NCBI GenBank assembly: GCA_025175895.1
Contig: CM046001.1
Span: 49,165,719 to 49,229,718 of the forward strand
Direction of reading: 5' to 3'
Length of the DNA: 64,000 nucleotides
Source: Wurfbainia villosa
Taxonomy: Eukaryota; Streptophyta; Magnoliopsida; Zingiberales; Zingiberaceae
The translations under genes and the position numbers were made by a program. The notes beneath the pieces are model-generated. The model was not told the DNA's origin and searched no databases. It saw nothing but the letters and a program-made list of their open reading frames with translations. Shown piece after piece: positions 59,806 to 64,000 of this stretch. Within the stretch, counting starts at the first letter, position 1, and every line of letters begins with the position of its first letter.

Positions 59806-61580
59806 ATTCTATCATCCTGTGGAACAAAAGGTGTTTGTTTCAAGGCATGCTGTGTTTCTAGAGAAAGAGTTTCTCTTGCAAGAAAACAGTGGGAGTGTCG
59901 TCGAGCTTGAGGAGGCTCGAGAGACTCAAATAGACATTGATGAGATACCTGGTGAAGCACAACAGCCGACAACTCATAGTGATGAGCAATCTACCGGACT
60001 CCATTGTAACACCACATCTTCGAGATCCGTAGAACACGCAATATTCCCGAGAGATATGGATTTCTCGTAAGTGAATCGAACGATGTGTTACTCATTGATG
60101 ATGAGGAGCCTACCAGCTTATGAAGAAGTGGCGACAAGTTCGTAGAAGGGATAAGTGGCTTGGTGCCATGAAGTCGGAAATGGATTCCATGTATGAAAAC
60201 CAAGTTCGAACTTGGTTGACCCACCAAGGCATAAAGCCTATAGGGTGCAAGTGGGTTTTCAAGAAGAAAACCGACATGGATGGTAATGTGATTACCTATA
60301 AGGCTAGATTGGTGGCGAAAGGATATCGCCAAAAACAAGGTGTTGATTATGACGAAACCTATTCGCTGTAGCTATGCTTAAATCCATTCGATGCTCCCGC
60401 CATAGCGGCTCATTATGATTATGAGATATGGCGATGGATGTGAAAACAGCTTTCCTTAATGGAAACCTCGCCGAGGACGTGTATATGATACCCGAGGGTT
60501 TCACATCGCTGATAAAACCAAGGTATGCAAATTCTACGGTCCATTTATGGATTGAAGCAAGCATCCAGAGTCGAATATCCGCTTTGATGAGACAATCAAA
60601 AAGTTTGATTTCTCACAAAATCCGCATTTAACCTTGTGTGTACAAGAAGGTTAGTGGGAGTGCAAATGTATTCCTAGTATTGTATGTCGATGACATATTA
60701 CTTATAGGAAACGATGTTTCAATCTTACGCTGAAGGTTTGGTTATCCAAGACATTCTCCATGAAAGACCGGGAGAAGCAACCTACATCCTCTGGATTAAG
60801 ATCTATAGAGATAGATCGAAACGGTTGCTTGGTCTTCGCAGCCTACATATATAGACCGAAAAGCAAAGAGGTTTAGCATGTCGGAATCCAAGAAAGGTTT
60901 CCTACCCATCAGGCATGGGGTACACCTTTCGAAGTCTATGTGTCCGCGCACAGAAGACGAGAGGATTTGCATGAGTAAGATTCCCTATGCATCCGCACTA
61001 GGATCTATCATGTATGCTATGTTATGTCCGAGGCCCGATGTATCGATGCTCGAGTGTCATGAGCATATACCACCGATCCAGAATGGATCATTGGGTGTTA
61101 AGACGATCCTTAAGTACTTGAGAAGAACTAAGGATGTGTTCCTAATATATGGAGAAGGGTACATGGTGATACGTGGTATACGTGATGCATACCCCGCATG
61201 CATACAAGGATGAATTCCATGTCTTTGTCCGGTATGTATTCACCGAATGGAGGCGCAATAAGTTGGAAAGGTTCCAAGCTTGACACTATAGCGGATTCTC
61301 GCCACTAAGGCGTAATACATTGCGCCTTTGGAAGCAAAGAAGGAAGCTGTTTGGATCAAGAAGTTCATCTCTGAACTTGATGTGGTCTCATCAATGATCC
61401 AAACATGTGCTTCACTGCTATCATCTTATCAGAGAGATCATCAGTAGGAACGAAATACAAATCGAGAAAATTCCCACTGAAAGGAACTTAGCGGATCCTT
61501 TGACTAAAGCATTACCTCAAAGTAAGTTTGAGGGTCATGTTAGTGCTTATGGTATTGGATACCGTAGCGATTGGCATTAG
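59806..61580 (+). pseudogene. B reverse transcriptase and RNase H
   Basis: RT is better kept than in A: GCKWVFKKKTDMDGNVITYK, then RLVAKGYRQKQGVDYDETYS (60240-60365), then MDVKTAFLNGNLAEDVYMIPEGF (60434 on) and LVLYVDDILLIGND near 60680. RNase H has KIPYASALGSIMYAMLC (60976 on), a degraded middle, AKKEAVWIKKF-type text near 61340, then ERNLADPLTKALPQSKFEGHV and a TAG at 61578-61580. Several frame changes (near 60366, 60520, 60735, 61050, 61420) make it non-functional as read. Confidence 0.88.
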
Positions 61581-61594
61581 GCCAAGTGGGAGTC
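61581..61594 (+). promoter_or_regulatory. Polypurine tract region of B
   Basis: AAGTGGGAG then TC before the 3' LTR, same as in A. Confidence 0.8.
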
Positions 61595-63797
61595 CGTTAG
61601 TAATATATGAGAGATGTCCTAAGGCAATCGCCTTATGTATGAACCATTTATATGATAAATGAAGATTCACTATTTTAGTATACATGTTTAATGTATTTGA
61701 TTGGATCTTAAACTCATTTACTGAATGTCCACGATACGATTCACAGCATGAGAGAATTTGTGATTGGATCACAACTAGTGAGTATCTCTACATGTGTAAT
61801 TGTGATGTATCAGAATTATCCCTAGTCGATGAATTGATGGATTTAGACACCATCAATTCTGTCGAGACTAGCACGAGGTATACTCCTTGGTGTATCCAAG
61901 CAGCTGATTCTCACTGGCTGGAGACATTGTGATGTCCGGAGTTAATCGTGGATGCTAGTTATGGTAACTAGTTCATTGGAGTGACCAGCCGTAAGACTTC
62001 ATATGGTTCTCTGCATATATAGATATGTCAATGAAGTTCTTACTGTGGCTTAAGTGCGATGTTCCTTTGACTTGTTGTATTCAAGTCATCTTGATCATGG
62101 AGACTCATGCTTTGACATCTTAAGCAAACATCTCCGAGGAGATGTGGACCCGGGATGATTGGGTATAAGTCGAAGTGATCGAAGGTGTTTGAATAGCCTA
62201 TAAAGGATTCACCACTCCTTGAGAGGAGATGTATACCCATGGCCTCTCGTCGGATTGTTACTAAAGTCTTTGGCCAAAGCATTACATGTTTAGAGTAAAG
62301 TACTCTTCGATACATGTGCAGTAACTAGAACTGTGAGGACGAGGAAATGATACTTGGGCTAGGTGTGACGAGTCACCTAGTGGGGATCGACACATAGACC
62401 ATGTCCTGAACCAAGTGGGTATAAGATGAGTGAAGGGAATGGGGCACGATTCATTCGAGCATCAAGGGTTTCGTAAATAGTTCGATCAACCGCTGATCTT
62501 TTCTGGTTAATTGGGGATCATGATGTACTACTAGGTGCCACTCATGATCGCTCTATAATTAATGGTTAATTATAGACGGCCAACATAAACCGAGAACCTA
62601 TTTGGTCACACGACAACGAGTGTAATCCAAAGGATTTAAAACGAGCTTGAGAATGGGATTCTCGCATCGAGAAACTATGTTTGGTTGGACCAAACATAAA
62701 GCGAGCATGAAATTGTTTCACCGCAATGGAAGCGTGGATGGGCCGTGTCTTATGAAGACATAATGGATGGACCAAAATGGTTTGGTTCTAATCCAATGGA
62801 TGAGAATAAACCAAAGGGTTTGGTTTATTTTAAACGAATGAACCAAAAGTTGGTTCGGTTCGCTTTAACTTAAAATAAACCATCATGGTTTGGTTTATTT
62901 TAACTTATCTTAATGGAGCGGGTTAACGGGCTTTATGGATATGATCCATTAACCATTAAGAGAATTAGTTCTCTATAAAAGAGGGCTTAATGGATAAGCC
63001 TAATCCACAACCCTAAGTTGCCTCCCACCTCTCCTTGGAGAAATTGAGCTAACTCTCCTCCTCCTTGCCGCCGCCCACCTTGAGGCTCCAACCGGCGTCT
63101 AGAAGGCTGATTCCTTCCCCCTCGCAGCGCGAGCCGCTGGTTAATGCTCCGGTGATCTCCTTCAATTTTGGCATCAAGGTGAGCTCTATCTCCCTTGGTT
63201 GGCCGGCGCCTATCACCTCCACCAAAGCTGTCCAGTTTTCTGGACAGCTTGTTCTCCTCTCGTCGGAGCGTCGTTTGGACGACGGTTAGTGCTCCGACAG
63301 CGGCTAACATACCGGTGATTTGATCTCCGGTAATCCTCTGAGGTGGAGGACGAAGGATTCGTCAAACGGTTGACGAATACCTCTCCGGAGAAGCGAGTTT
63401 TGAGAACTCGTTTTGGATCCGAATTTGGATTCGGATCGTGATCATCTCTCGATCACGTCGTCTTCAACACGAGGCTAGTAACCCGTACGAAGACGAAGCT
63501 CGTGACTTAGCGAAGTCATCCCGAGGAGCTCGGCGTGGATACGGATAGAGACGATTCTTACGAGGATCGTTCCGGTTGATGCCGTTCCCGCTACACGTCA
63601 TACGGAAGGTATAACGTAGTTTAATTTCTTTTATTGCAATTTTAATTTACGGTTATGTCTACACTTGTTGTAATAGCATTCGTGTGTTGTGTGTGTTGTA
63701 ATAAATAGGAGTATTTATTATTTTTATTGCTTCCGCTGTGCTCATGTTTACGAAACATGATCGAACACACACACGCCGCGGTGCCGGAAACCCAACA
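61595..63797 (+). repeat. B 3' LTR
   Basis: 2203 bp. It begins CGTTAG (T to C at the terminus) and ends CCCAACA. TATA box TATAAAAGAG at 62974. Confidence 0.95.
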
Positions 63798-63802
63798 CTT
63801 GG

Positions 63803-64000
63803 TGTATCCAAGCAGCTGATTCTCACTGGCTGGAGACATAGTGATGTCCGGAGTTAATCGTGGATGCTAGTTATGGTAACTAGTTCATTGGAGTGACCAG
63901 CCGTAAGACTTCATATGGTTCTCTGCATATATAGATATGTCAATGAAGTTCTTACTGTGGCTTAAGTGCGATGTTCCTTTGACTTGCGGTATTCAAGTCA
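63803..64000 (+). repeat. A 3' LTR, continuation to window end
   Basis: After the second CTTGG the A LTR resumes, matching 47693 onward in the A 5' LTR and 61896 onward in the B 3' LTR. It is cut by the window edge. Confidence 0.94.

Larger units (their letters stand above)
54585..63797 (+). mobile_element. B: Ty1/copia element inserted in A's 3' LTR
   Basis: Same family as A. LTRs 54585-56706 and 61595-63797, internal 56707-61594. Perfect 5 bp duplication CTTGG at 54580-54584 and 63798-63802, and the A LTR reads on after it. The coding order is complete, RNase H included, but frames are broken by many 1-3 bp indels. Confidence 0.95.
47397..64000 (+). mobile_element. A: Ty1/copia element, Angela/Tork-like, containing element B
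   Basis: 5' LTR 47397-49577, internal 49578-54287, 3' LTR 54288-54584 continuing at 63803 beyond the window. Gag, protease, integrase, RT and RNase H follow copia order on the plus strand, all broken. The right flank is not visible. Lineage from gag (LRSILDSNKLTGPNFLDW) and 2.2 kb LTRs. Confidence 0.92.

Noticed and set aside
1..64000. A host gene hidden between elements
   Set aside because: Every stretch over 300 bp could be placed in an element, leader or LTR, except the degraded 18156-19990 segment, which shows only gypsy-like traces.

Overview
The window looks like plant nuclear heterochromatin. Essentially everything I can assign is LTR retrotransposon sequence, nested several levels deep, and I found no host gene. 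Evidence for a plant: tRNA-iMet-type primer binding sites (TGGTATCAGAGCC), Ty1/copia pol with Angela/Tork-like motifs, a chromovirus (Tekay/Del-like) Ty3/gypsy integrase with a 3.6 kb LTR, and a gag-only LTR element. A monocot is possible from the mix of families, but this is a weak inference. Nearly all coding regions are broken. The one long intact retroelement reading frame is a 570-residue gag on the minus strand (45162-46874).

Layout. (1) 1-8822: minus-strand copia element 'Copia-1' (about 1.8 kb LTRs, left one cut by the window edge) inserted in a Ty3/gypsy integrase. (2) 8823-36699: plus-strand gypsy unit in the order integrase tail, LTR, internal, LTR, so two element bodies share an LTR. 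Its internal part holds a 3'-truncated copia fragment C' (13883 to about 18155). Its second LTR is split by G (21443-33369; an ACTCG target duplication marks the site). G is probably a solo LTR and itself contains the complete minus-strand copia element C (21913-30694). (3) 36700-40667: old degenerate minus-strand copia body E, interrupted by solo LTR F (38439-39947; GTGTC duplication). (4) 40668-47396: two members of a gag-only family. D1 is on the plus strand and D2 is inserted in D1 on the minus strand. (5) 47397-64000: Angela/Tork-like copia A, inserted in the right LTR of D2. The closely related copia B (54585-63797; perfect CTTGG duplication) sits inside A's 3' LTR.

Order of events inferred from nesting: E is the oldest; the gypsy array, F and D1 entered E; C' and G entered gypsy, then C entered G; Copia-1 entered the upstream gypsy copy; D2 entered D1, A entered D2 and B entered A. 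The deepest path is E > D1 > D2 > A > B.

How the parts work: each autonomous copia family would supply gag, protease, integrase, reverse transcriptase and RNase H from one polyprotein, driven by a TATA box in the LTR and primed by tRNA-iMet. None of the pol frames here is intact. D2, with an intact gag and no pol, could move only with enzymes supplied by another element. Family names are from motif recognition only; no database search was run.
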